The position numbers and the translations under genes are program-made. Positions 10,901 through 25,900 of a DNA stretch of 64,000 nucleotides are shown piece by piece. Positions within the stretch are counted from its first letter, which is position 1, and each line of letters begins with the position of its first letter. Source of the DNA: Loripinus fragilis (taxonomy: Eukaryota; Mollusca; Bivalvia; Lucinida; Lucinidae); assembly GCA_964019695.1 (NCBI GenBank), contig OZ026519.1, positions 1 through 64,000 of the forward strand, in the 5' to 3' direction. The notes beneath the pieces were generated by a model. It had not been told where the DNA came from. It worked only from the letters and a program-made list of their open reading frames with translations, and did no database searches.

Positions 10901-13900
10901 AGTCTGTCGAGTGAGACTTTAAGCTGTGGCCCTGTCTCTGGGACATTTTAAAACCAGAACCACTGCCGATTGAGCCTTCGGGTGCTCCCGACATAAAAAA
11001 CCCTCACAAAAACCAAAAGCCCTCCCAGTCCAGTACTGGTTACTGCCAAGGAACAGCCAGAAAAAGTTTTTTTGCAGGCTACGAACCAGTAAAAAGGTAC
11101 ACTGGCAGTAAAAAGCCAGATGAATGCTGTAGATAATATTTCATCATGATCTGACAGTTAGATGAAACAAAAACACCAACAGATCTGATGCAGGGATGAG
11201 TTACTGCCGTGTAGTGATGCAGGGATGAGTTACTGCTGTGTAGTGGATACATCACTCGACTTGTAAACCAGAGGTTGCATGCTTGATCCCCAGCTTCTCC
11301 ATTCTGTGGGATAAGTCTTTAAGCTGCGTCTTGGTCTCCATATGACCTTAGCTGTTGGTGGGATGTTAAAACACAAACACACACAGATGGAGGAAAACAA
11401 TACTTGCATCAGCCTGGGCATCTAAACACTAAGGTCTTACCCAGTATGCTTATATAATGACAGCAACCATCGGCCCACCAGCCATTTAAATGACATTTTG
11501 TTGGTGAGCCGATAGTGGTCCTAGACTGTATACTAGGTGGGTAGTTACCCACTGTGTGTACAGAGAAGACATTTAAATATCTGGACTGATGGCGCCAATG
11601 CTGATATGAGTCTTGGCTGGGCAGACAGACCATTTTGAAAGCTATGCCATTCACAGCTCAATTATGGTAACAAACACACACTACTGCATAAACTCCCATT
11701 AAAATCCCATTAATGGCCCCCATTAAAATTTCCCATTAAAAATGGTCCTATTAATGGTCAATTTTAATGGTAAAATGCACTTTCAAAACTGAAAATCTGT
11801 CAAAATACCATTTAGTAGAGGAGCCAGGGTTCAAAAATGTCAAAAATAAGCATTTAGGTATGTCCCCTTTTTAGCAGAATTTTTACTGGTTTTATCTTTT
11901 AGAACATAGTATAGGCGGTATGAAACCAGATATTGCACTCAATTTAAGTCTTGCAAACATACCTGTAACAGTGTGTTTAATACGTTACCCCTCATTTTCT
12001 TAAAAACAAAAATATGTAATTAAGTCTATTTAGGTAGAAGTTAAAATATTCAAATGAACAAAACATTTATGCAATCTGTCAGAACATGCTATTCTCTACA
12101 CATATTGATGTTTTTAAAAGTTGTTTGGGCCCATTATAATGTCATTTACGTTACATTTTCAACTATACCCTTAAAATTATTGATATTTTGTTAAAAAGTT
12201 TCATTTGACAAAATTTTTAATATGTGTTTAACTTCGGGATAACATGTATTTAAAAGAGCGTTAACTGACCATTTCAAAACTGCAAACAGATACATTCTAA
12301 CATAAATACTTTGTCAGTTATAAGCTGTTTAATTAGATGACCATAGATAAAACTTTATATAAGTTAAGAACATCTTAAGTTTGAAAAAAAAGCATGCAAT
12401 TTTTTCTGTTAGCTTTTAAACACCTTAAGATAATTGTTTTTGTATCACCGACATTAGAGTAATACTACACAACATTTCTGAGGTAAAATATCATTTTGTT
12501 GTTCGATTTTCAATATGTAACGTATAAAACAAAGTTGAAAACAATCAAATATTGCTTAATAGCTTAAATTATACATCACTGGAAAATTTATTTCATTAAA
12601 AGGGGGGGCTGTGTTTGATAGGCATAAAAAGAGCATTTGTTCCAAAATAAGAAGTTATCAGTACTAATTAGGAGACTGTGTATATGGTTGTAACTTTTTC
12701 TTTTAAAAGATGGTATACTTCTTGACTTAAAACAAAACACATTGTTTGCTATTTTTTCTATGTTATGTTATGCAATTTATAAACTTATAAAATGATAAGT
12801 CTGATGCAACATCTAAACTAGGATACATTCCCTTAAGCTTGTTCAGTCAAATTTGCTAAAGTAACATATATAACTATAATAAATGAAATATATATCATAA
12901 TTATATATTTGTCTCAACCGTTTTCCATATACAAGTGAGCCTGAAAACCTAAAACAAATTTAGATTTTTGCATATTTTTTCTTTTAATTGAACAAAACAA
13001 TCTAATAAGCTATTCAGAAGCAGCCAAAGCTTTGTGTCGAACCTGTTCACACTCATCACAATATATAAAATAGTAAATAACATATCCGTTCTATCAAATC
13101 AGATTCATGATAAAATATCTAAGAATTTCTGAAATGATGTGTGGGTGTTGGAAACTTTGTTTGTTGTTGTTCCTATTGGTTGTGGGAGTTTTGTATCGGG
13201 CCTTTGTTTTCTAATTTGTTTCTAGTTCAGCAATCATCTTGACAAGGAAGAGAGCTGGTTGCTTCACTTAAATTATATTGTATATATCTGTGTTCCGTGT
13301 TCATTCTTTAAGATGCAGTGGGTCAGTCAGAAGTCTGTGATTGTGACATTTCCTAGTCATGTTCATTTATAGAAAGAAGGCGTTTGCTGGCAATCTAGAC
13401 AGCATCACTCCTTTTTGAATATATAGAATAAAATGTTGTTTACGTTACATTAAATTTAAGGAAACATAAGTGTTTGTTATCGTTTATTCTTTAAGAGAGT
13501 GGCTCTGTTATGCAAATTATTTAAGCCACATCTATATATGCATATATCAAAACTCAGAAGGTGACTTTTGAATTTATTCTAGCTATGAACTTTAATTTCT
13601 GTTCATTTTTAACATGGCTTATTATTGTTTGATTAATATTACTGATAGTCCTTTTAACTAAACACTACTAATCATTTGTCAAAGCAATGAAAACTTTAAA
13701 AATGAATGTGTTATTAAAAATGAATTATTACCGTTGAAATTGGAGAAATCATCCATAAAGATGGGTTTTACAAGGCAAGGCAGTGATCATATCCAAGCAA
13801 TCTAGATTTCTTTGGTTGTAATTTACGATACCAAATTTACTTTATAAAATTTCACCAAAGAGAAAATGTTTAAGCCAAATTTAACTAGGACACATAAAAA

Positions 13901-16900
13901 TTACCGTTTGAAAGATTATTTACGTTAATCAGAATGTTGATTGGAATAGCAATATCTTAGAATAAAAATAGCAGTCATAAGATCAAACTTAGTTTTAGCA
14001 ATTAGCTGATGTTAAGTTCAATCATAAAACCATAGCAGTTATTGGACCCCATTTTAAACAAGCTGTTGCAGTAATCCTGTCACTTGATTCCTTTTATATG
14101 CGTTAAATAATAGATGAGTTGTAAACACACCAGGGTATAGAGACAAAAAGGCATACAATAAATTATCTACTGTTCTAATGAAATAATAATTCTATGGACA
14201 ATAGAGTATCATTACTTACACAAATAATAGATTTGCATGTTATGTTAAGAAAGTATGCATAAACTTAACAAATAGTATGTATGCATGTTTAACTTATCTG
14301 TTGCTCTTTTTTATCAATCGTCTGCATAAGAAATTGTATTTCTTTCGATTTGTAAAAGTATCATGATGCATCTCAGATAGTGATAACATAGTCTCTTTTG
14401 CCAATTGCAATATATGTAAGTATAGTACAGCATAGCATTTGTTGAGTAAACTATCTGAAAGTATTCTTTGAAAGTAGCATAAGTATGGATTTTGTTTCTA
14501 TTACATGAACTATCGATATACCATAATTATAGCATCGTTTAAAAAGTTGGTACATGTTTTATGGGTATTAATTAGTTAGTTTTAAGGACTGAATGACAGT
14601 TGTTTTGATTACTTATTGTGAGTGTAAAAAAAATAGTGTCCTCCTGAATAAAACAAACATTAAAGCAAATTCTATCACGTATGCTGATGAGCTATATAGC
14701 TAAAAAGCAAACATCTGCAAACATTCTGGAACATATGATCAATCAAGTCCTATTCTAGAAAATTGTTTGCTCAAGATCCTGATTATCGAAGTCAAATCAT
14801 TTAGAAATTTCTACAATACTAACAATGCAGGGAAGCTTTTCCACCTTATTAACAGACATGTGTCTGTTTCTAAAGTATCAAAATGGTAATTTAGAATAAA
14901 TGCTGTCCTGTTTCATTGCTTCACAAACGTGTAGAACCAGGCAACACAATGATTAAAGTAATGGTCTTTATATTTTTGTTATATACGTTACCAACATAAA
15001 TAACACGATTTTCAAAAGCGGACACGCTGTAGATACTATAATATTATAACCCCAAGGATAGCTAAGGCGGGTGCTAAATCAGAGACAGAAATCATCACGA
15101 TTTCCACAAACTTCAGTTTTGTTTCATATTACACCGATGAAGGTATATTTAATGTTTCACGTCTTGATTTGGACTTCTGCTTGGAATATCTTACGTTTTT
15201 AGAGTTTTAAGGTATATTTTGTGCCTTATTGTTTTGAATATAGCTGCTGTAACGAATAAGTGTTTATAAATGCATATAATTGATGGCTTTTACAATGTCT
15301 GATGGATCTGACTATGTTATTGCGTGCTTTTTATTTATTCATTGAGCTGTTGGTGGCGAAAGAAAATGTCTTGTATATGTCATTTAACGCCATTTGATGC
15401 ATAAAAAGAAGCAAATCATGGTAGTTGCACAGATTTTGAAGAATCAGTTAAGCTTTTTGAAACTATATAGTTATGAAAAGTAAATAGGTATCAATTATCC
15501 TATTTATATGATTCCTAAAACATATACTTAATGGCATTTATGTGCTTTATTTTCAAGTTTTCCCCTTTAAACCAAATATGATTTTGTTGATGTTGCATTT
15601 CATTCATATTTAATGTTTAAAAATACAATATTTCTAATCTAATTTTGAGCACTAAGATGGTTGTCAATTTCATTTTCACCTACTAGCTGTTTGAACGCAT
15701 ATACACATAACATTGCACAAAAATATTGTTTTAAAACAAAGTAACATATATAACAGAGGCTCCAGGTGCCTAAACATATATTATTATTCTGCTATTAAGC
15801 TGCATCTTATTAAAATATCAATCATAACGATATGCAAGGAAACGATGCAAATGATAATAACACTATACTAGGAGTTTCCTTATTACCTAATGGTAACGTA
15901 TAAGTCTTGGCTATTGTATGGTAAATGCACATGTTCATCAAAAGCTAACAGACATTTTATAATATAGTAGCTAATAAAATCTTAATGTACAAAAGTCTCC
16001 CTCCACAAGTCTTTTGGCAGCCCATGGCCAAGTAAACAATAGTAATATTTTTGAATGTTAGTACCGTATATAACAATTACGTAAGCATAAGTCATTTAAA
16101 CTTATTGTCAGTTTGGTGCTTTAAATTAAGTTACTGTAAAGCAATATGCAGATAGTAGGAAATGTGGCCTATCTGGTCTAAATAACTTTTCTTTTTAGCA
16201 ATGTGGCGAATAGCCTACTACATGAAGCCTGTATGAGGGTAGCTATGGTTACCCCATAAATAAACATCTTTTGCAATACTTAAAGTTTGTGCAATATCTG
16301 TTTTCACACTTCTGAAACATCATACTAACACAGGATATAGTCTAAAATTCTGCTACTTTCCGGCCACTTTTTTCCAATTTTTGAATCTCTGGCTCCCCTA
16401 CTAATTAACTCAAACCATTAAGTGAAAAAAATAATGAGCATCATTTAAGCATTATTTTTTAGTGTGTGAAAATTAATGGCCATTAAAACCTCCCATTAAA
16501 ATTGTTGCTTGTTAATTTTAATGCCCATTAATATGGTATATTTTTCATGGCCATGAAAATTTTGGCCATTATTAGAACCATTATTAATGGCTTTTTATTT
16601 TTAATGGCCATTATAACAGAAAATGTAACTACAAATTTATGGGCATTAATTACCCATTAGTATATTGGATAGAAAATAATGGGCATCATTCTTTTAAATC
16701 AACAGCATATTAATGGGCATTAAATGCATAATATAATGGCCATTAGATAAGCATGACAAATTTCTAATAAAAATATGTTAATGGTCATTAATTTTCTCTT
16801 ATGCCCACTGCAATGTTTTCAAGATTCTATTTCTTGTGCTGCTTCCTGTTTCTCATTTAGAAGCAGGAAAGACAAGCAAGAATCTTGCTGGACTTTGGTT

Positions 16901-19900
16901 TAAGTCCCCTGTCATCTTAAGAGATAAACAGGCCAATTAACAAGGTAATGTTACCTTTTTATTTCTGAATCCTTCTATATATTGATGAAAATATAATTAC
17001 CATTGGTGAATGCAACACATATACATTTTGATAAATTTAGGGCACAACCTTGCTGTATGTTAATAATAGAGATCAGAAATTCTGATAAATTAATAAATAT
17101 AATATTTCAGAAAAAATATGTCTTAAATCATTTTTGTATATCATATTAATCTTTTGTGAAAAAATAAGATTTTTCAAGGGGAGCTACTCTAATTTGCAAC
17201 TCTTGTTTAAGTGATTTTAATGGCCATTAGATGTGTTTATTAGGATTATTGCATGTTTTGATCATTTTTCTCAGTCAGAAAGTAAAACAAAATTTTTTAT
17301 TAAGATAATTGTAAAAATAAAGTATGGTATTTTCACGATTTTAGAGACATCTTTAAACATTAAATTGTGTACTTCTCATTATAATTGTCAAATTCTATCC
17401 CATTGTTACATATAGCATTTACCTGTTGGTATGTTTTTTTTTTTTGAAAACTTAATTCATCTGGATATTCGGTTTTGTGACATAAAAACATAGTTTGAAA
17501 CGTTATGAAATTTGTTAAAGGGGATGATAATGATACAGCATATATCCAATAAGTAAAGTCTAAGACATGATCAAATGGCTTTACACATTAGGCACACCAA
17601 CAGTCTTAATGAAGCCTCATCAAGAGCGTTTAGAATAAAGTCTTTTTTTTCTTTCTGATTCTATTGAGAAATGTTGCATTCTTTTACATGGAAATGAATT
17701 TTGAGTGTAAATGTTATTGGCCAAGTTGAATCCTTCTTAGGACACAGTCACATATAAAGAAAACCATATTAATTCAAAACTAATGGCCATTGATAAATAG
17801 TTTGGATAAATAATTGGCATGAAATTAGATTAGATCCATTAGATGCAAATTTAATGGCCATTAAATCCTGCTCAAAACTCATTAGGCTAAATTAATGGCT
17901 TTGGATTTTGTATTTTTGAATTTGTATTTTCTTCAAAAATACACTAACTCTTTTTATTACTTCTCTTCTTTGTTCAGACTTATAGGCATGGTGGTCGAAG
18001 CCTGCTAACCAAGTAGTGCTTAAATTTATGAGACGCCTGACTGAAAATTTCAATCGCCATACTACTCGCACCTCACGGGTTCCCGCTTCCATGGTGATTG
18101 TGCTTGTACTCAGAAGCAGTAATACACATGTTGTTGATGGACAAGCAGGGTTTGGTAGCATACATAACTTAGAATTATAGAACTGTTTGGAATGTTAAAT
18201 TATGCACAAAATTTCTACAAATGCAAGATCCATAGAATACATGTTTGTGCTACAAGTTTAAAATTGATTACCAATTGATTACCAGTGTACCTCATTAAAA
18301 CTCCCCTCACTGTATCACGGATTTCATTATTTCAATAAAGCATGGTCATGGCTCCCAAATGCATGTTTTCCTATATCCTATGTATTCTTGCAGTTGCTAA
18401 ATCCTGTTTCCAGGCTCTAGCTATGCTTGGTAGGAGAGCAGATTGGTTTGTGTCTGAAAAGGTAACAAAGGCCCACAATCTCCTTGATAAGCTTTAAAAT
18501 TTCCTGGATAAATGCTGGAGAAATTTCTCCAGCATTTCTCCAGGATATGTTATGATTTTCGATGAAATTAATAGAGTTTGCCTTTAAAACTCATTTTCCT
18601 ACAGCATTTCTCGAGGTAATTTTCTTTGTCTTCCTGAAATTTCAGTTTAATCACACAGGCAATTTCTTCATGAAACAAGAAATGTGGCGATTTTAATTTA
18701 CAAGCACTGAATGGTGGAGCTCTTCATTACACAAACATACCTATGGATGCAATGTGCAGCAAGTTTTGAAGGCTGTAAAATGATAATGTTAAAAACTAAC
18801 CTTTACATGAGTGTACAAATAATGGACAATATCAAATACACTGATGATCTTTTTATTGATGGCCATTATTAAAAAATTAATGGGTTAAGATGTTCAGTCC
18901 CAAAAATTAATGGCCATGAAAATATTGATCTCCCAACTTCAGTAATTTAAAATTCATGAACACACCTTTCATGGCCATTATTAGACATGTAATGGGGTTT
19001 TCATGGCAATTAATTTTTTGTAATGGCCATTAATACTGCAAATTCATGAGCATTAAATCACCATAAAACAGAAAATAATGGCCCATTAAATTTTAATGGT
19101 CATCATTTCTTACCAAGGGTAAAAATTAATTGTTTTTTAATGATCATACTTGCTCTTGAATTAAATTAATGGCCATTACCACTTAAATAATGGCACATTG
19201 TTTCGTATAAATATTGGTTCCCGATATTTCACTGCTTTCTAATGCTAATGAATTGCATATTTATATATTTAATGGCCATTAAAATATCAAACATGCAAAT
19301 TTACTACTTTTTAATGCCATCAATAGACACGAAAGGTTTTAATGGTCATTACTTTTTGTAATGGCCATTACAGAATGCAAATTCATGGGCATTAAAACAT
19401 CACAAAACGAAAATTAATGGACCATTATTTCTTTTAATGGTCATTAATAATACAGAAGGTGTAAATTAATCAAAAATTAATGATTTTACTTGCTCTTTAA
19501 TGGCCGTTACCGCTGAATTAATGGCCATTATAATGAATATTAATGACCGAACACACAAAACCATTAATTTTAAGAAACGAAAAGTAATGGATGATTTTAA
19601 CAGGAATTTGATTATCAATGGCATTTTTATGGACTTTTAACGGAATTTAATGGGTTTTATGTGCAGTAGTGACACAGCAACAAGGCAATATATAGGGTAT
19701 ACAGTGAATCTAAACAAGCATGCTTATGATAGTGAAAAAATATACATGTACATCATATTCATCTTTAAAGTGCCTAGCACACCAAAAAAATTGTTTTACA
19801 TGTGACATTCTGAGAAATAAAGCATTGACACTTCTTTTACAGAATACATTATGGGTGACGTCACGAGAAAACCTGTCTTTGGGGTTTCTGACCAAATAAC

Positions 19901-22900
19901 ACTCAGACCAGTCTGCTTAAATATAAAGACTAGCTAGATTACTGTAACTTAACATGCATCTAGTTTAGCTATATTTACCTTCCAGAGAGCAAATAACAAC
20001 GGTGCTGATCAGACTGTGCAGATACACAGGCTCGTCTGTGCCTTTTTTGTTTGCATGCAACAAAATACGGTTTCCTCATGTTGAGGCCCATATATAATAT
20101 TTTTCATGAAAATTTTTTCAACATTTTATTTAGTTACACAGCATGTAAAACAATCTTTTATTGGATTCTATAATAATGTAAGTGAATGCCACTGAAATGT
20201 ACTACATCAATTTACATGTCTGCCTGCAGACGATTCACATAAAATATCAAGCCTCATTTGCTTTCTTACAGAAGCAACACAATTGAAAAATGTATGCTGC
20301 AATTTTAGATGGCAGGTAAGAAGCCCTTAGTAATTGATTTTAGATTTTTAGTTAATATAAGATGGACTTTGGGGCCGATGCTGGCCAAGTGAGAACAAAC
20401 AGAAGGAAACATGCACTTCAGTGTCACCCATACAACCCCAAGTTCCATTAGTAAACTCCTGTATTAGATGACTGAAACATTGACATGTGGTCGAACCCAA
20501 GATATAAATAGAGGATCCAACAAAGTTTGTCATTTCATAGGAAATTTATTGAACATGCCTTTGCTCTTTGGTGAAATTAATAAATTTCATTTGAAATGAC
20601 CACAAGTGAAAGATTCTGTCTATCACATGACCTTTCTAGTATAATATGTACCCTGCCTTTCAAGCACCAGTTACATGACAAAAAGGATGAAGCAAACGTT
20701 GCAAGCTCCTTAATAAGCAGTTTGATCTGTAGGCCTTCGCTGTTTACCTTTCAGATGCTGTCTGGTCAGAGTCTACTGATTGCTTTTCTAACAAGCTTTT
20801 GGGGAACAAAGACCTGACACTCACCACCAATCATAATCTTAACCCTTACCATGCTATATCAAGATCTATCCTGTTTTGAAAACTGAGGATCCAAATCAGA
20901 ATCCACACTGTGTTCCACTCTGCTTGTAAATACATCATGCTAATAATCTAAACCTGCATGTTAATTGGATAGAAATTGGGAAAGAACATCTATACACTAA
21001 TGCCGATAATTTCCCCACCCCTTTTTATGGTAGTTTGGTTTGAGGTTTTATGTCCCAGTCAACAGCTAAGGTCTTGTCAGTTCACCTAACCACACCTTTT
21101 TTCCTGGGCAAGCTTGACTAAGCAGTTAACTAGTAATTCATGCTCATACTTTCACTTGTAACTGACAACAACCCTTCTTGAATCAGGGGAAGGAGGTGTA
21201 TGACCATAGAAATTATTTCATGACCAATCTCTCTATGATAGTAACCAATCTCTATATGACAGTATCCGTCCAAGATCAAACTCACGACACCATGGTCTGC
21301 TGTCAGACTCACTACTAATTGCATGACCCTCCCATCTTTTCTATTATTTACATTTTTTTTCTCCTGATTATCCAAAGCTCTAATACATATACTGATGTTT
21401 CATAGATACATAGTAATGAGGCGATTCGATATTTCTTATAAACAGCTAAAGATGACATATTCACTACCACGTGCATATGCAGCATTCTGTGGTAGGTTCA
21501 TTATAACTGTAAACTGAGATTACCTGTACGCCCAAAAACAAGATAAACTCACCAGTGTTTGTTTACAACCATTCTCATCTATCTTTGAAACATCAGTACC
21601 ATATTGATAATTTACCTTTTGCATTATCATGTAAAGTGCCATCTAAAATTTGCAACGGACTAACTCTTCAAATTTTCCTGCTTCTTTAAGATACTTAACA
21701 AAGCTTGATACTCCATGCAGACTAATTAACAACTCACATAAAATGTCAAGCCTAACTTTCCAATCAAACCACAAAATATGTTCTCTTGTGTCATTTCAAA
21801 AGGTAAACTAAATCTTAACCCTTTACTACATAGACTATTTTAAGATCATGACATCATTTTCTATTTTTAGACATTGAAAAAAATCTAAAAAAATTTAAGT
21901 AAAGTTTTGAATACTTTTAAAAATATGGAATAGGGAGCATTTGCTCCAAAGAGCAAATGCTCCATTTTCCATAATATTTTCAAATAGATAGTATTTCAAA
22001 GTCATCAAAAGGCTTTATTATGGAGTAAAGGATTAAAGCACCACCTGTTTACAGCAAACAACATTTTATAAAGAACCAGCTGCCTTATGAAATAAACATA
22101 AGGACAAAAATATTTCAATATTGCACTTGTCCTGCAGGACGAGTGACTTACAGTTTCACTCGTCCTGCAAACACAAGCACTTGTCCTTTTAAGAGGTATG
22201 CAATACAGAACATATTTAGGGAGTAATATGTAATATGACTTCCTTGAGCAATTCTTCCCAAAGCACTCATCCTACAGGACGCGTGCTTTGGAAAGAATTA
22301 CTCATCCTTTCTAGATTTCACTCGTAGTTACAAGCGGACACGTTGAATTTTTGTCCCCTGTAAACATAAAGCTTGATATTAAGTATGTGACTCGTCTGCC
22401 AGCAGGATGATCCACATGTAATATCAAGCCTCAGCTGCCCTATTGTCTATAAAAAATAAATTTGTCATCTGCTGCAAGTCTGATGGTGCTTTAAGGGTTA
22501 CAAATACCAAGATCGTGAATGATCTCCCATTTTACATCACAGCTACAAAAGCTAAATTTCAGAGAAAAGAAAAGAATAAAAATCACCACCTCTCTTTTGA
22601 AAAAATAAATGACCAATGCATGTCCCTATATCAATGTTGCTTAAACAAACAAATATGACATACCTATTATTTAGACTACTAAATTACTTTGTTATGAACA
22701 TGCTCCAAACAGAAGCTTTAGAGTTGAGAGACACAAATCTTTGAACTCAAATTGCTACTTCAACCATGACTTAGAACAGGTGAAATTTTGCTAAATGATA
22801 ATTTTCTTAAATAAGCCAACATTTGGTGGAGAAGTAATGATTCTCTGAAACGTTAATAATGATAGAAGCCTACACAAGTGAAGGATGAAGCATCTGCCCA

Positions 22901-25900
22901 GGACCTTTACAGTGAACTTGGGGTGGGTAGGAACTTAAAAAGCTGATCAAGTGACTTGCCATTAACTTTTGTATGCTAATTAATTCTTCCATGATCTGGT
23001 ATAATGAGAATTTGGGGAAGCCTTTGCTGGAATGGCTCATTGTGTCTATCAAGGGTTCATAGGTTAGAATTTCCAAATAAGGATGTACTTCCGTTCCTAA
23101 AGATTGTTTTTATCTTAAGTAATCAGTGGAGACCCTGATTGCGGTTTTTCATTTCTGTTCAGTATACAAAGGTTCAAATAGGTGCCCTATATACTCTGTT
23201 TAATTTAATGTGTCGCTATTTTTCTGTCTTGTTAGTATATAATTATACTCAACCAAGAAATATCTTGCAGAGAATCTTATCATTTTTTCAAAACGAGTTT
23301 GATATCATTAATAAGAAACATTTTGGAGATATTTATTCTTTCTTCAATTTATTTTCAACAGCATCAGTCCAAAGTAAACAGGAAATAAACTATTATGATA
23401 CTATGGCTATTATCATAGAGTATCTAGAGTTTAATGGCAATTATTTTCTTATCCATCAGTTTAAACATGTGTTTGAGTGCTCAAAAGAACCGTCTCAATG
23501 AGACAATTCTCTCGAGTACCCCCAACACATGTTTTGGTTGAGAAATAAGAAAAAAATTCAAATACACACTTTAATCTGTAGGCCTGTACTATAGATCAAA
23601 ATACTTTACAATATCAACTTACCTTGGTTTACTGAAAGGATAATTTCCCAGAAACAATACATTAGTAGATTTAGTTGTTGATAATATGGGCCCCATCACT
23701 AGAAACCCTGATTTTTTTGTATGCAAACAACAAAGTCACAGACCAGCCTGCACATCTGGTCTGCTCCTATTTTTTCCTGATTATAACTCCAGTTGCTACA
23801 AGCAAAATTTCAATAGTCTAAGTAGTCTCTGTAGTTTAGCAAGCTGGTTTGAGCCTTACCATGTCACAAACCCTAAAGACAGGTTTTCATGTGTTGAGGC
23901 CCATATTTAAGTGGAACACTTATCCATAACTTCACTAAACACTTGAATACTATGATACAGTTGAATGGTGCAATTCTTGACAGTGGTTTCAGGAGAAAAT
24001 GTTTAAAGTTTCTTACATAGGTACATAAGGGAAACTGGCCACGCCACCCTGGCAGTCATGTTTTTTGAAAGATCAAATTTGTTTTCGCTATTTTTGCAGA
24101 AAGTCATCCAGTGATCATTTCTACCAAATTATTTTGAATTTGACCACCTGTTTCAGAGGAGAAGATTTTTTAATTTTTTATAATCTTGATACTCTACGCC
24201 CACTGGCCGCCATGCTTTTTGACAAATCTTTTTGTAGAGGGTCACCTAAGGATCATTCCTATGAAGTTTGGTTAAAATTGGCCCAGTAGTAAAGGAGGAG
24301 TTGTCGTTTAAACAAAATGGTCATGCTGTATATCAAATTAAAGGAATGAAACATGCGCAAACATGAAAGCAAATATTTTGCCCTTACTGTTAAAAGGTCA
24401 AAACATTTTTTTTCTTCTGAAAGTTGTCATGTTGCATATCAAATTAACAGGAATGTTGGTCAATTGTTGATGGTGCACGACCACGCACGACGGACACTGA
24501 CTGATCCCAATAGCTCAATTTGAGCATGAAATGCTCATGTGGGCTAAAAAAACAGACATATCATCTTCGATATACGTTAGGCATTTTAAACAGCTTAATG
24601 ACAGTTTTATTTTGGCTACCTTGCAAACAATATGCCTCCCAATCAGCCAGTGGCTGGTGAAGCAGGCTGATCAGGTTCCACACTGTTTGTAATGCTGCTT
24701 GTTGTTGTTATTCAAAATTGCATGATTTGGCTTACAAAAGTGACATTGACTATTCATTTGCTAAAAAGCAATTGCTAAAAATATCAAGTGGTGGTAGTTT
24801 CCACCTGCTCTTTGAAGAAATCACAAGAATTTAGCCAGTTGGCAAGTGCTGAATTCGACTCTTATTTTTTATGCATTTCACATTAACTTTTGGGGATATT
24901 GTTTTTATGGTTGACTTTAGAAAACATGCTCTGGATGAAAGTTGTAGAGGAGACTAGGTATCAACATTTTAAAAAGTCTCAATTCTTCTAACTTACCCAA
25001 TCAGGTTGTTGTATAAATTACCATTTTGCAATTGTCATAGTTCGCTGAAAATTTCTGAGTTCTTTATTGACAGATAAAATTGGAATTAGTGTGACAGAAA
25101 GGGTTGAACTCAAAACAACATTCACAAAGGACGAAACTACCCGTTGCTCAGTGGTTGCATATAACTTAATACTGCTGTAAGCACCTTTGAATTTACTGTC
25201 CATACGCAGCCAGAATCTACTTTGTGTATGTTCATTCCCAAAGGCAAAGATGCTGTTATTTCGCATGACAATGACTTTTCATCTTTGATATGCACATACT
25301 CCCAAAAATGACAGTTTTAACAGACTCCAGTAGTAAAGCACACCATCTAATCAAGTGGGTTTTCCTCAATATATAGAACAGCCGTCCATCACTTAAGTTT
25401 ACTAAATGAGGGCGGTTCAATGCAACTTTCTGACTGATATTTTGGACATAGTTTGAGCCTTCACTGCTGTCTTATACAGTAATTAGTAGCAAAATACCTT
25501 GTCTTCACCTATTTTATTTTCTGAATTACAAACAGCTTAGACCCAGATCAGACTGCATCATTGGAAGCAGTATAATCTGGGTCCATACTTTTTAATAGCC
25601 ATTTCGGTTTTAATAGTATAACAGCAAATGACACTGCCATGGTTGAAAGTTCAAAATTTCCAAATCCAGATTTTCTTAGAAAAACAAATCTTAAAGCAGC
25701 ATATCTACAAAATATTAACACTTTCAAGTTTAAATGGTGATTTTTTTAAAGATAAATTGTAAATAAACCAGGCCTTAACCTTTTTTCATGCTCAACTCAA
25801 CTGAGAATGCAATTTATCCTGCTCATAAATGTTAAAATGCCAACAGTTGTTGGCATTTTAACATTTATTAGCAGGATAAATACATCTGAGAAGTTTGAAG

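Larger units (their letters stand above)
19672..23424. other. Intron sequence with dispersed repeats, no gene
   Basis: This is part of the intron between the two PHD exons. I see fragments containing 'AAAGACAGGTTTTC' (inverted near 19870, direct near 23876), a SINE-tail fragment near 21040-21090 (TTTTATGTCCCAGTCAACA), a palindrome at 21920-21985 and a GTCCTGCAGGAC-rich inverted-repeat block at 22112-22350. No exon-like frame with matching splice sites was found. Confidence 0.6.

Noticed and set aside
17892..18161. 89-codon minus-strand frame inside the 8-kb element, considered as a transposase fragment
   Set aside because: No DDE-type or zinc-finger motif is visible, and the end of the frame lies in AT-rich simple sequence.
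23139..23501. 120-codon plus-strand frame
   Set aside because: It is rich in Phe, Ile, Tyr and Asn, as expected of AT-rich non-coding DNA, and it runs into a fold-back MITE at its end.
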